From the NCBI RefSeq assembly GCF_052857255.1, contig NC_135497.1, positions 347,898,799-347,962,798 on the forward strand: a DNA stretch of 64,000 nucleotides, given 5' to 3'. Positions within the stretch are counted from its first letter, which is position 1; every line of letters starts with the position of its first letter. The position numbers and the translations under genes were made by a program. This document shows positions 1 through 11,545 of this stretch, piece by piece. Below the pieces are notes generated by a model. It was given only the letters and a program-made list of their open reading frames with translations, did no database searches and was not told the DNA's origin. Source of the DNA: Amblyomma americanum. Taxonomy: Eukaryota > Arthropoda > Arachnida > Ixodida > Ixodidae.

Positions 1-150
1 ACGTTTACTCTTTAGTGAATGAATTTTTTGTTCCATTCAGCATGACAAAGTGAAAATTAACAGTTCACTATGAAGCGAACTGAGGTTTTAAGAAATCTAG
101 CTATTTTTTGCAATTTTATTTAAGACAACTAAACTTTTACTCCCCCGATG

Positions 151-392
151 GCTATCAAGCCTCTGTGGCTGCTTGGTAATGGCGCCCGGTTGCTGACCCA
201 AAGGACGCAGGTTCGATCCCGGCCGCGGTGGTCGCATTTCGATGGAGACTATATTATAGAGGTCAGTGTGCTGTGCGATGTCAGTGCACGTTAAAGAAAC
301 CCAGCTGGTCCAATTTATCCGGAGTCGTTCATTACGGCTTCCCTCATAGCCTGAGTCGCTTGCGGTCGTAAAATCCCATAAAGCAAACGATG
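151..392 (+). mobile_element. tRNA-derived SINE (Ruka-like), copy 1
   Basis: A Pol III-type box B (ggttcgatccc) near 212 is followed by the conserved body 'gtgcacgttaaagaaacccagctggtc' and 'catagcctgagtcgctt', ending in 'cccataaagc'. The same body recurs at 3763, 22410 and 29468. The 5' half is diverged, with 'ctctgtggctgcttggtaatggcgcc' for the tRNA-like head. A short cgatg repeat on each side (146-150, 388-392) may be the target-site duplication. The open frame that reads antisense through it is not a gene. Confidence 0.85.
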
Positions 393-728
393 ACCACAAA
401 CCAATTTTGAATGGTTATCAGACGCTTTGCACAACCTTTCCCGGTTGATCCGTGATGGACACTTCGTTGGTCACTGATTGGTTATCAATAACAATTGTAG
501 CGGCTTGGCGTCTATGGCGGTCATCATCACCATAAAAATATCTTTGACTGCACCAATAGGATACCCCGTTCTAATCCCAAAGAGATCACTCTACCCGAAA
601 AACTGAAACCGTAGCGAGAAATGTAAAGTAAATAAGTACAGGAGCCATCACCGCTCGCAAATTTCCCAAGCATAATATGTGCGTGAAAACCTAACTTTTG
701 TGGGCGTACCCTAAAAGCTACCCAACAA
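393..728. other. Unassigned non-coding stretch
   Basis: No reading frame of interest, tandem repeat or recognised element was seen between SINE copy 1 and the fold-back element. Confidence 0.5.
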
Positions 729-889
729 CATTATTCACTTCAAAGCGGTGGCAACCGTCCTCTTTGGTGAGGCAATTTTGAATCATCAGGTGGGAACATT
801 GTTAAATCCAAATAACAAAATTCCCACCTGTTGATTGAAGCTAACCTCTCCAAAGAGGACGGGTTACCACCGTTTTGAAGTAAATAATG
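729..889. mobile_element. Small fold-back MITE (~160 bp)
   Basis: The two halves are inverted copies. The left arm runs 'cattattcacttcaaagcgg' (from 729) through 'ccgtcctctttgg' and 'caggtgggaa'. The right arm carries 'ttcccacctg', 'ccaaagaggacggg' and 'cgttttgaagtaaataatgg'. The arms are roughly 70 bp with mismatches around a short AT-rich centre. It has no coding capacity, as expected of a non-autonomous DNA element. The family is not identified and no clear target-site duplication was seen. Confidence 0.7.
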
Positions 890-1571
890 GTGTGAATGAA
901 TTTTCACTGAATCAATAATTGCAAGCAGTTGTCCTCTGTGCTCAATTAAAGGACCCTAGCTAGCCGAAATTAATACATGGCACTTGACAACGGCGCCTCT
1001 CATATGTACAACGTTTCGGCAGTAAAGCACCCATATCCGACCGTATCATACCATACCATACGGCACCATACCATGCAATACCGTTCCATACAATAACAGC
1101 TTTTTCACCGCCACGCAATCATCTGAAGAAATTATCTCCGCTTCTAACATTACCTGATCTCTTTAGGAGAGACTACTGGGCAACACCAAGCTATCCATGC
1201 TTCCTAATACTTTAGTGCAGTCGGCGATAAATACGACGTTTCGTCCTGCACCTCTCATTGGTATTCTACTTTCATACTATCCCACTACTTCTCTGTCTGG
1301 GACTTCGTTGACTTGTGCAACTCTGTAAGGTTGGGCTATTTTATGCGTCGTCATGTCGCTGACTGTTCTCAGTTGGATACAAGACGTGCTGCCGCCATCA
1401 CACTATTTCCTACAAGCACACAACTGTTGGATCCGTCAGTAGCTCATCCCGATAAAGGCCCCCTGGATCCTTCGTCACATTCCGCTGGGCACAGAAAACA
1501 CATAAATTTGCAGAACCGCCACTCATGCTCTCAAGCAACCGGAAGGGGGCCTAAGTCGGTAAAGGAAAGGT
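890..1571. other. Unassigned stretch with a short ATACC-type tract
   Basis: It holds an imperfect (ATACC)n-like tract at about 1045-1092. Nothing else was recognised. The 120-residue open frame near 1313-1675 has no domain and runs into the dispersed repeat, so it is treated as chance. Confidence 0.5.
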
Positions 1572-2985
1572 GTAGTAGCACCCTTATAATGGGTGCACAC
1601 CTAGACCACGAAAGGAATGAAATAGAAGAGATTACATTAAAAACAGAGTTAATAGTTGCCTTTCTGTTAATGTAGCGTAGAAAGCCTTTAAATATCAACA
1701 CTGCATTGCGCTACCATAAACTTTTAGCCCAGCAAAATTCTCTTGTCCTTTACTAGCCAAGGTGACGAAGGTGAGAACAGTTTGCGCAACGATACATTTT
1801 AACATTTGAAAAATGTTTCTAGTAATTCGCAGCCCACATTCACTGTTGAGACTAAAAATAATTCGTGACTCCGCACAACTCACCTGAGAAACCTTCGATA
1901 CCAAAGCCCTGCGTTGGTTACTGGGAGGACCGATGATGGCTCTGCCAGGTTGGGCGCTCACCCATCCATGAGGCTTCTGTAGCCACCCAGTTGTTGCGAA
2001 GCGACAGCGGCGGTCTTCACCTCTCTGTCCTCTGGGTTCGCTGTCGCGGAGTGGGACCGAGCCGACGAGGCCCTGGACGAGCTGTAGGGCAAATGGACAT
2101 CCGGACGATGGCTTCGCTGAGGTCGCGCAGTGGCCGCAGTGGCCGCTGTAACAGCGCGACACTTGCTCAGCGGCGCCATGTGAACGCGTTGAAGTCCACA
2201 GCCGAGGCAGTGCAGCCGACGTCGGATGCAGAGTGTAGGAAGGGACACTCTTGGCGCGAGTACAGAGCATGGCTGGTCCAGTTAAAAGAAGGAATGCTCG
2301 ACGTGGCGTCTACGTTCGATTAGTCGAATACCGCAGGGGAGCAAGCAGAACGCGAGCGATCCAGCAGTTACCGTGTCTATCCTGCCTCTTTTTCGCAGCG
2401 CTTTTTCAAATAACTGCTCTAGCAGGACATAGGCGCCGCCAGTAGTCGTGACCAAGTCTACAACAGACGCATCCATGGTAGGAAAAATGTCAAAGAGGAC
2501 AGGAGCTTCGAAGGACAATGGTAAAACAAAATCGACTATAACGAGAACTGAAAACTGGGCGAGTTGTTACGACTTTGCCTCGAGGTAACAGACTGTATTT
2601 AACGATTCTACGACAGAACAGTACTTTTTGGAACTTATATTCGCAAAAATCGCATGTTGTATTTTTGTCTCTTTAAAATCATCTTAACGTTTTGTTGGTG
2701 AGCCCCAGAAAAAAGGAGCATAACGACAGGTAGGAATGTTCATACAAGGAAGAATTTAAAAACCCAACAGTACCAAACCTACTCTCAGGAAACGAAAACT
2801 TTAAAAAACCACTTCTACTACACTCAATTCTATTGTGGAACATAATACTTAGCAGTGAACACGCACGCTGAGCTCCAAGCCTTTAGACAGATGGAAGGAA
2901 AGCGAGAATTAAATGGCAAGGACATTAACCGAAGTTTCTTCTGGTTTTCTGCGTTGAACTAGAGAAAGAAGATAGAAGTACAAAA
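1572..2985. repeat. Dispersed ~1.4 kb repeat, copy 1
   Basis: This segment aligns along its length, in the same orientation, with 24618-26000. Landmarks shared with copy 2 include 'cgcagcccacattcactgtt', 'gatggctctgcca', 'gtggcgtctacgttcaatta' (as 'cgtggcgtctacgttcgatt' here), 'gacaggacagtactttttgg' (here 'gacagaacagtactttttgg') and 'aacgttttgttggtgagccc'. Several open frames on both strands pass through it, including a 191-residue minus-strand frame. None keeps the same start, stop and length in copy 2, so I treat the repeat as non-coding or degenerate. The family is unknown and no terminal repeats were defined. Confidence 0.75.
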
Positions 2986-3756
2986 AGGGTGTCATGTATT
3001 CATGTATTTATAGTACCACAGAAAAACGTGTACAGTCGAGTTTTTTTTATAAAGGGCCTGACGGTCGTGCCGAATGCATCCGCTGAACCTGAAATTTGTA
3101 TCGAGATGATCTTTCATATTTCAAAAAAATGCAAATTCCTGCCGTTGTGGGGATTATTTTTTAAGATACAGCGTTATGCGAGTCTGATTCTTTAAACAGA
3201 ACCGCGCGTTCCGAGTTCACAGCGAGATCATTTGCTCGTCGAGACACTTGCTGCCAAAAGCCGGCTGAGCGACGCGGGAGAAATATTATGGGTTAAAATG
3301 TACACGAGAGCTGGTGGTAGGTCGCCTACCTCGTCAGCGTCTTCATCAGACTCCTAGCACTTGGAAAATGTTCGCACTTCGTGTACAATCGCGCGTGAGC
3401 ACATAGCTCTGCGATATCGCCGTCTTCATCCGTACCAATGAATTGATTGGACAGGCCATCATGTATGGCCGGTTGTTCATCAGGAATGCGTTGCCGCGTA
3501 TCCACAAGCGTCCCATCACGCAGAATTTCGGTAGCGGCATCTATCGCTCCTGAGGCCTAGGTGTACCGCTCCTAGGGCCAGCAAGCAAAGGACATGTGCG
3601 CTGGAAATAAAAAGTGCAAATCTGCACGCCTGCATCCACGTGGTACCAACGCAGAATGTGAACAGGTGAGCGGGAGACGACGGATGCCACATGACCACTT
3701 GGGTCAGTAAAGAACACCACGTGACTTGTATTTAAACTTGTCAAATTTATTGCGTT
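2986..3756. other. Unassigned non-coding stretch
   Basis: No coding signature or recognised repeat. Short open frames on the minus strand (3346-3744) overlap each other in different frames and show no motif. Confidence 0.5.
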
Positions 3757-4002
3757 GGTTAGGCCGCCACGGTGGCTGAGTGGTTATGGCGCTCGACTGA
3801 TGGCCCGAAAGACGCGGATTCGATCCCAGCTGCGGCGGTCGAATTTCGATGGAGGCGACATTCTAGAGGCCCGTGTACTGTGTGATGTCAGTGCACGTTA
3901 AAGAACCCCAGGTGGTCGAAATTTCCGGAGTCCTTCACTACGGCGTCCCTCATAGCCTGAGTCGCTTTGGGACGTTAAACCCCCATAAACCATAAACGAA
4001 TC
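3757..4002 (+). mobile_element. tRNA-derived SINE (Ruka-like), copy 2, with target-site duplication
   Basis: This is the best preserved SINE in the window. A tRNA-like head 'ccgccacggtggctgagtgg' contains box A, and box B is 'gattcgatccc' near 3818. It is followed by the family body ('gtgcacgttaaagaacccca', 'cctgagtcgctttgggacg') and the tail 'cccccataaaccataaac'. A 9 bp direct repeat TATTGCGTT lies at 3748-3756 and 4003-4011 and marks the insertion. Ruka-type SINEs are known from ixodid ticks and are moved by a partner LINE. Confidence 0.92.
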
Positions 4003-4278
4003 TATTGCGTTTGCTGACCACCGAATATGCGCAGAAGTTTCTGTTTCAAAGCAATAGCCATCTCAGGCCCTCCTACACAGATCCCCTTTAGTTTGGACCC
4101 TTGGCACATCTAGCCCATAAGTACGCTCTGCTTAAAATTGTCGGCACACGTTTAGCTGTCGAGCACCCACTTTTAATGCAGCCTTTTATCTCTTTTCTGG
4201 TGTCCCCATGTTCTTTTGGAGTCTGTTTCACCTAGGCTGGGAGCGGCTCTTCAGTCTCCACGATTGCGGAATCAAGAA

Positions 4279-4338
4279 GGCGCAGTAAACTTGCCCCCGC
4301 AGTTAAAAAAAAAACTTCGGGGGCAAGTTTACGGCGCC
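4279..4338. repeat. 21-bp inverted repeat with A-rich loop
   Basis: Left arm 4279-4299 and right arm 4318-4338 are complementary except for one position. The core is ttgcccccg/cgggggcaa. The 18-base loop contains a run of ten A. It can form a strong hairpin in DNA or RNA. Function unknown. Confidence 0.7.
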
Positions 4339-7163
4339 TTGTCCTTCGTTATAACCAAGTAGTGCGACCACAATTTTCCTTGCATCTCAGATACAGTGTC
4401 ATTGCCGTAGTACATATTTTGATGGTAGCACCAACATCGTTCGTAATAAGCCTGCGTTCTTTATAACTGTATCTGTTATAAGTGTGCTGGACTGCATACA
4501 CTTCGATGCACGTTATGTTTATGAACGATCCCCTTGTCCAAATGGTATGGTGAGTATCATCAGCAGTCGAATAGATTTCTGCGCCGCGGAATGGCGAGAT
4601 CGTGCTTTGTGCATTTTACCCTAGTTAAAGGTGGCGTTTTTCATTAAGGTACTCCGAGGACTATGCTTCGGATGTCTAGACAGCCGAGTACAGAGGCATG
4701 TCATACGCAATGATTCCTTCAATAAGCCTGACGGAAACTGCCTGGGAGTGAAGATGCAGTAACCTGAAATAGGACAAATGCAGGTTACCTCAAGGTCCGT
4801 GAACAACATTCGTCACGAAGACAGGAACGCTGCCATGACCCTGCCCTCGAGCTTCTTACGCGGATCACAAGGCCCCTGTCGTAATAATGCAATAATAATA
4901 TAAAATATGTGAACAATTTGACAATAAACATTTCCTTAAACAGCATCCCTCACACACGTCTCATTATCATCTATTTTATTCTGCTCCCCCAACTAAAACT
5001 TTAAAACTGCTCTGATTTTGAACACGCCCTATATCGCTGTAAATTTTCCTCCCAACTGCTGTTTGATTTCTGGTGATTTCAGTGATAGTGTCATTGTTTA
5101 TTCGTGTGGAAAAGGCTATGTCGTCATCCGTGTCACCCTCTTTCCATTTGTGTAATCCTTTAATTGTATTCTTTTTTTTGTGCTGATTCCTAAGCTTCCG
5201 GTTTTTACGCAGTATATTTAATTATTACATAGGCGGTTATTTGCAGCCTTGACATCCAGTAGGTTTGCTGTCCGGTTCACCAGCACTGTGCTTTTTTGGC
5301 ACACAAAAAAAGTCATTGCAGTAACCCGCATTGGAGGAATGCGAAAGCATTGACGCCTCCACGTTTATTTCGCCTCTCTTTGCTTCACTTGTTCCTTCGC
5401 CTCACATTTACTCAATTAAGCACTGATGTAAATTTATCAAATTTCCAAATACCACAAATAATTATTTCACATAATCAAGTTTCATCAATTGCCGATGTTC
5501 AGTTTTCAAACTTGGCGCCGCGCTTCGTTTTCAAATTTGGCGCCACGCATTGGCTCCGCCGTCATTTCTGGTTTTTCACAATTGGCGCCACACGTTGCTC
5601 TGGCTTCGCCCACTTTTTGGACAATTTTGGCTCTAACTAATTAACTAAATAACTTATCGACGTGATTCTGTTTTTCGACATCAACCTCACTTCATCCCCT
5701 TTGATTAAAATCATCCGTTTGGCGCTACCTCTCCTAAGTTCCTCACAACTGCTGCGGACACGTTTTGGGGACACGACCATGTTCATATAGCGTAGTAATA
5801 ATTTCGCATTAAAAAGGTTTTCCGCAAACGGCGCCTGGCTATGATATACTCTCAAATACTGACTTTCGACAGAATGCCGTCTGGTTAGGATGAAGCACTA
5901 TAACAAGGCGAAGACTACGTCAATGATAAAGTGAAAGAAACAAAAAAAATCATTTCGGATGCAGTTCGGATACCTTTTTCGCTGGAAGAATGTCCGGATT
6001 AAGGGGTGGCTTATATTGCCTTGTGGATCCTTAGTGATAATATAGCCTTTTGATACTCTACTAATTCTGTTTTTGCAATTTTTTTACCCACTCTTCTCTT
6101 TAATGCTTCAGCCCCGGAGAGCAAATAAGTAACTAAATAAAAATCTCTTCGTATTTACATGAGGCATGCCTTTATTCTTGTTGAATGCGTCCGACGTCGT
6201 GTGGATGATTATGGACTTCGCATTAAGGCTTGCTAGTGTTTCTCTCTGTTGCCACAACTGTCCCCTAATTCCAGAATGCACATGCTTCGTCTGGACATAT
6301 CACAGTCGCATTCTTGCATGCACGGTTGTTCCTGACGTCGCATTGATGGTCTCTATTTCTTCGCTGGAAGCTCCTCGTTTCCTCAATATAGACGAAGGGC
6401 AGTCGTTGCCTGCGATTCGATAAACCACAAATAGCACGTTGTAGAGGATGCTACATGTTTCCATCTTTCGTTGAGTGCTTGCTTGTTGTCCTGTGTACGG
6501 CTTGGATTTAGTGCTTTCTGAAGATATAGGAGAACGTTTTTCACTTACTTGTGACACATAGGGATTCGCAGCACGCTTCATAGTTTTCACTGCGTTGGTT
6601 TCAATGGGTTGATCTTCAGAACACGCTGAAGCACAAGTGATGCGCATTTCGACTCCTTCGTTTGTTTTTGTCTCGGCCAGCGACTCAATATTCGCCTTGT
6701 TGTAATACTATATATACTACCTCTATTCGTTCATCTGTCGGAGATGATAGCATAACGCAGATCCGAGCGCTTCATTTACTGTTTCTCGCATTTGTGTCCA
6801 GCAGTTTCAATCTCGCCAGCACGGCCTAACTCTGCCCATGTCTTTGCAGATGTCCAGAGAACAGTAACGACACCGCAAATACATTGAACTCCCGCAACTT
6901 AGCTCTTCTCTTGCTATCTCTCTTACTTCGGCCTCCTCTGGTGCTCTTACCGTGATCCCCGAATACTGAACGCGGGCAGGGTAACGTTATTCTCGGGTTA
7001 AGTAACGCAATCCATGCTATAGTGAAGTAAGCCAAGCTGTTGGAGGACGACCAAGTACCTCCCACAAGCCAACAACCTAATGAAACGTCGGAAGAAAAGG
7101 ATGGCAGACATCACGTTTGCCGTGTAGTGTCATGCATGTGCGCACCGTGCTTGCCCAGTAAAC
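4339..7163. other. Unassigned stretch with TTGGCGCC motif repeats
   Basis: No gene was recognised. Around 5504-5620 the motif 'tttcaaa(c/t)ttggcgcc' recurs three times at irregular spacing (TTGGCGCC at 5512, 5537 and 5582), with a related 'tttggcgctacc' near 5717. This looks like an old degenerate minisatellite. The remaining open frames are short and motif-free. Confidence 0.45.
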
Positions 7164-7707
7164 ACCACGACCTAATAGTTTGTGCTGGTGCTTCGACGAA
7201 TGGGGCGCAATGTTCTTCCAGACACAAGCCCTACTAGAATGCCACTTCGTCAGAATGAGGCGGCCATCACTGGTAATAAAGAATGGCAGGCCGTCTCGAA
7301 AATGAACGTTTTCCCTTGTTTCTAGCCGGTCAACCAGAGAAGCGGTGACGAGACTCGAACGCGTGAGCTGAGCGTCAGCGGCCGGTATACCAACAGGAGG
7401 GTCATCGCCGTACAGGGAAAAGCGGTGCGTTGATGTCAGCGACCCACGACGCGTATAAACTAAAAGACGTTGGCGGAGAACAGGGATTAGTGCGGTGGTT
7501 GCGCTGCGCGTTGAACCCACGCCTGTTAGGAGTGGGAACTGACACGATTCCCCTACAGGATGCAATGCTCTTTTTGTTGCAGTAATCTTTGTCGGTGAAG
7601 GACTTTTCGGAACAGTCAGCGGGCACGTGTCCCGGTGGTGGCGAGGATGGCAGAGGAAGTACCACGGCCTGATAGTTTGTGCTGGTGCTTCGACGAATGG
7701 GGCGCAC
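7164..7707 (+). repeat. Pair of ~44-bp direct repeats about 500 bp apart
   Basis: A ~44 bp segment beginning 'cacgacctaatagtttgtgc' at 7164-7207 recurs at 7664-7707 with two substitutions, and includes 'ttcgacgaatggggcgca'. Between them, near 7320-7380 on the minus strand, lies 'gcgttcgagtctcgtcaccgc'. This resembles the T-arm and acceptor end of a tRNA-derived sequence. It suggests a partial local duplication of a tRNA-like repeat. No intact tRNA can be folded from what I see. Confidence 0.55.
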
Positions 7708-10700
7708 AGTACTTGGCACCCAGCAAGGGTAGCGGCAATGACAATGGCGATGACATGGAGGGTGATTTCGAATATTCGATGTACGTGCAGCTATCAAAAA
7801 GAAGAGCACTGGCATGAGATCACTGGTGAGGGTGTGCATCGCGTAGTTATTCGCAGCCATCAAAGATTGTAAGGAAGGACTCTGCTGGGGTACAGTGGAG
7901 CCGCCCCAGGGTGTGATTCGTTTGGCGGACAATGTATGCGACTGTTATTTGACGACACATATTTTGCATCGATAAGGCAGGGGATGATAAGATCGGACAA
8001 TTAGATCGGCCCATTAAAATTTTCACTTCTATTCTCCATGCCTGTCTGGAATGTTTCTTCCTTGTGCCAACATATTTGAAAAAGCGTTGAAGTTCGATAG
8101 CACACAGAAATATGTAAACGTTTTGTTAGGTCATGAAGACAAGAATAAAAACTCGAAAACTACACCTCTGGAGCTTCTGCACGGCGCGCTAGTAACGACC
8201 ACACTCCACAGGCGCAGTGCTGCCGAACGTGACCGAAGACAAGGTCAACGCCACTGCAAGCTACAATGCTCAAAGGACCGGCAGTTTTTCCGGTAATGCA
8301 TCACAAGACATCAATAGCCAGTAATGCTGTGCGTGTGGACGCCAATCCGCTGTCGCGGACTTATTGAACTGCTTCTACGCCGTTACTTTCGAAGGAACAA
8401 GATACTTGGATGAGTGGCCGAATTCGACTAGGTAGTAGTCCTTAGTTAAACAACAGCATCCTAGCGGCTCCACGCAGACCCAGATGCAATGGCATGCTAG
8501 CGCTAACTAATGACATCGTACCGATACATATTTAGGATAGAGGTAATGCAACGAAAGGTTTACTTTGTACTCTGCTTGATAGTTTATCGACGTGCGCTAA
8601 ACGCTACCTGAGCTTTCTGCAATTGCCATAAACACGATCGGCCATTTCGGGGCAGTTCGAGATCATGTGCATTTTAGGCGCCGCATCTGGACTGCCCTCT
8701 GTTACCTTTAAGTTGAGCGCGGTTGAGAGTGACTGGAAGTTTGATCCCACCTGAGTGCCGATTGACGCTATCGCTGCCACCTAGCTGACTTCCTTTCGCG
8801 AGAGCAATTCTGCCTCGAAGAACCAATTTGTTTCTCATCACGTCAGCATCCCTCTGAGTGTCGCAACCGCTACGCGACTGTGTTCAGTCTTAATGCCTTA
8901 GATTACACTGACGCCTACAACGGCCAAAGGTGCAGCGTGAGAAATTAAGGTACGTGATTTGGTTATTTCTGCAGACGGCGACATATAGGGGCATGTCGTA
9001 AGCATTGGCAGCGACAATGTGACAATTACTGCCAGCCGCAGGTTACTATATTCGATACACGACGCACGTGCCCGCAGTCGTCGTTACATCAACGCCAAAG
9101 GCACCGAGAGTAGCGCCGCTACAGTGCCTGTGTTATGAACTCCATTAGGAGTTATTGCGATCGCTCGAGCTGTGCGTTCACGTGGTCACGTACAATGCTA
9201 GTAAGGACCCCATGGTTTTCAGTCTCATACAAGTAACCCAGGAGAAGAAAAAAGCAGCTGGGTTTGCTTCTCAGCCGTAGTAGAGACCTTGCGTCACCTC
9301 TCAATCCCAAAAGGTCTCGAAAGGTGAGGACAGAGCTCCTCCTTCTCTTACACACATTTAAGAGTACCATAAAGGCAACACACCACCGATATGAGACAAG
9401 CATTGTTGCTTGGTTTCTTTCTGCAAAAGACGGTACATCGCATGTTCAATGAAATAACGGGTGCAATGCCTGGGTGACCACTATTCTCTAAATCTAATCT
9501 GGCATACCTTGACCACTATGCTTTTGTGACGACACGGCGACAGAAATTTAACAACGATAACAGAAATTGATAAGCTACAAATCGAAGAAGGAACACAATC
9601 GACAAGATGCGGGCCACATCTCGCTGCGTATTCGCTCTTTGTCACCAAAAACGTCCCTCCACGTACGGCCAAGCGGTGAAGGAGTCCTTCCGGAGGGATG
9701 CTCCAGCACGAAGTAAGAAGCAGAGAGCAGCAAGCATCCTGTATCTTCTCAGCGCGCGCTTAAGAGAGAGAGAGCAATTTGAAGCCCAGAAACAAATGTT
9801 AGGTGGCGCTGGTTTGCTGCCATCATATTGAGAAAAGCCTTCCCAGGGCTGAAGTATACGTTACGCGTTTCGTTTGTTTCAGTGTTTCTTTTGAAGAATG
9901 CTCTCTCAACTGAATTCATAAGCTATCTAGCACGCTAGCCAGCTGGGATAATCTCAAACAGTTTGTAGTCGTAGTAATTAAAATTATTTTACGGGGCGAC
10001 TTAATCTTTTAATGTATTAAATCGAGTGAGTGGTGATCTTTCGTGGAGCGAAACGTGAAGCTCTACTTACGCGTACCAACAAGAATATGAGGCAGCGATG
10101 CCTTTATGGCCACTGGTTCAGTAAAGACTTTCGAAACTACTTCAATTTGTGTTACTATGAAATGTTCGGACAGAAAGCAAAGAAGTACCACGATGAAACG
10201 CCATTTAATTAGATCACAGTTCAAAAAGTGCCGGTGTATTGCGGTTTAAAAATTCTTCTGGAGCCAAAAACATCGAAATCTTCTTTAATCCTTTTGATAA
10301 TTCATTTCAAACACATAATTTTTCAGTCATAAAAATTTCTCAAACTTATTTCTTAAAAAAGCCGCCAGAACCGAAGCTGGAAGTCCAGGCGCTGGCAGTG
10401 GTGTCAACAACGCCCAGAAGATTGACCTCGTCCACACTGCGTAAAGCAAAACAAAGAGAAAAGAAGCGCATGAGGCCTCGGGTTACACGGGTTAAAACCG
10501 CTCTAAAATCTTTTACTTGGAGACAGCATTTCAGGATTTGAGACCTTTGAATGTCTCTGTCTGAATAACTGGTTCCGCCTGTCATAAACGGTGACTGAAC
10601 GGTTTAACTATATTTCTATTTATTGACAACTTCTGCGGCATTGTTTCAACATTTTTCGCTAACCGGCCACCGAGATAGCTTCGCAGAACCTACGGCATAC

Positions 10701-11148
10701 CCTCCGCGATCTGCGGTACCGAGATGTAGTATAAGGGTCGCTTTCCTGAACTTGCGCGCCCAAGGGGCTATGCTTCGACGGGGGCAAAATGAATGCCTAC
10801 AAAAGTTTCGAAATAAAGCAGACTGTCACCATTACTGTCCCCGGATCTCTGGGTGTGGCCGTAAAATAAAAGAAGCCGCCTTATTCTGACGACAAAACTA
10901 ACCTTAGTGGCTACCGCTACTCGAATTACTATATTCCAACGCGGGAATTTTACCTTCTTTTGCACTCGCAGTAAAGGCCTTGGAAATGCTGGGGCTCTTG
11001 AAAGCAAGGAACCTACGCAGGAAATAGAGTGTTTCAGCTAAGACTACAGAACTTTTAAAGTGGGTTTTGAGTTAGAAAAGTCTTTTTTCGGCATGAAGTT
11101 GTCAGTGCTGTGGTACATCAGAATACAGCTAAGACGTGGAACCTTGCA
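7708..11148. other. Unassigned non-coding stretch
   Basis: About 3.4 kb in which I see no gene, SINE or terminal-repeat element. The open frames are all 60-100 residues, overlap antisense frames and show no recognisable domain. Confidence 0.45.
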
Positions 11149-11545
11149 CGGTGCTTAACTGATATTGAATAGTTAACTTTTTAACTATTAGTCTTAGGCT
11201 CCCAAACTATTGAAAGACGTGAAGCCCACCGTAATCAGTATATATATTTCAGTGTTAGAACTTAGAAAACGTGCTAACCCTCAACACTGTGGCCCAACAA
11301 TTTTTGGCTATTTCGACGAGTTACGTGCACTGTAGAGGTTTCTATGCCTGAAGAATTCACGAAAGCGTATGTATTTTGGCGCAATGTTGCCAAATTTGTT
11401 GGGCCACATCTCAGAGGATAACCGCATTTTCGAAATTCCAAAAACTAATATGGATGTTCATTACGGTGGGTTACACGTCCCCGATAATTATTATGCCTAA
11501 CTGTAAAAGGTAAACAGTTAACTGTTCAATATAAGGTAAGCATCC
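11149..11545. mobile_element. Fold-back MITE (~0.4 kb)
   Basis: Two inverted arms of about 165-170 bp. The left arm runs from 'cggtgcttaactgatattga' through 'gcccaccgtaa' to 'gtggcccaacaa' (11289-11300). The right arm mirrors it: 'ttgttgggccac' (about 11395-11406), 'ttacggtggg' and 'ttcaatataaggtaagcatc'. The unique centre is short. It is non-coding. The family and target-site duplication were not determined. Confidence 0.75.

Noticed and set aside
1695..2270. 191-residue minus-strand frame
   Set aside because: It lies in the dispersed repeat, and the equivalent frame is not preserved in the copy at 24618-26000.
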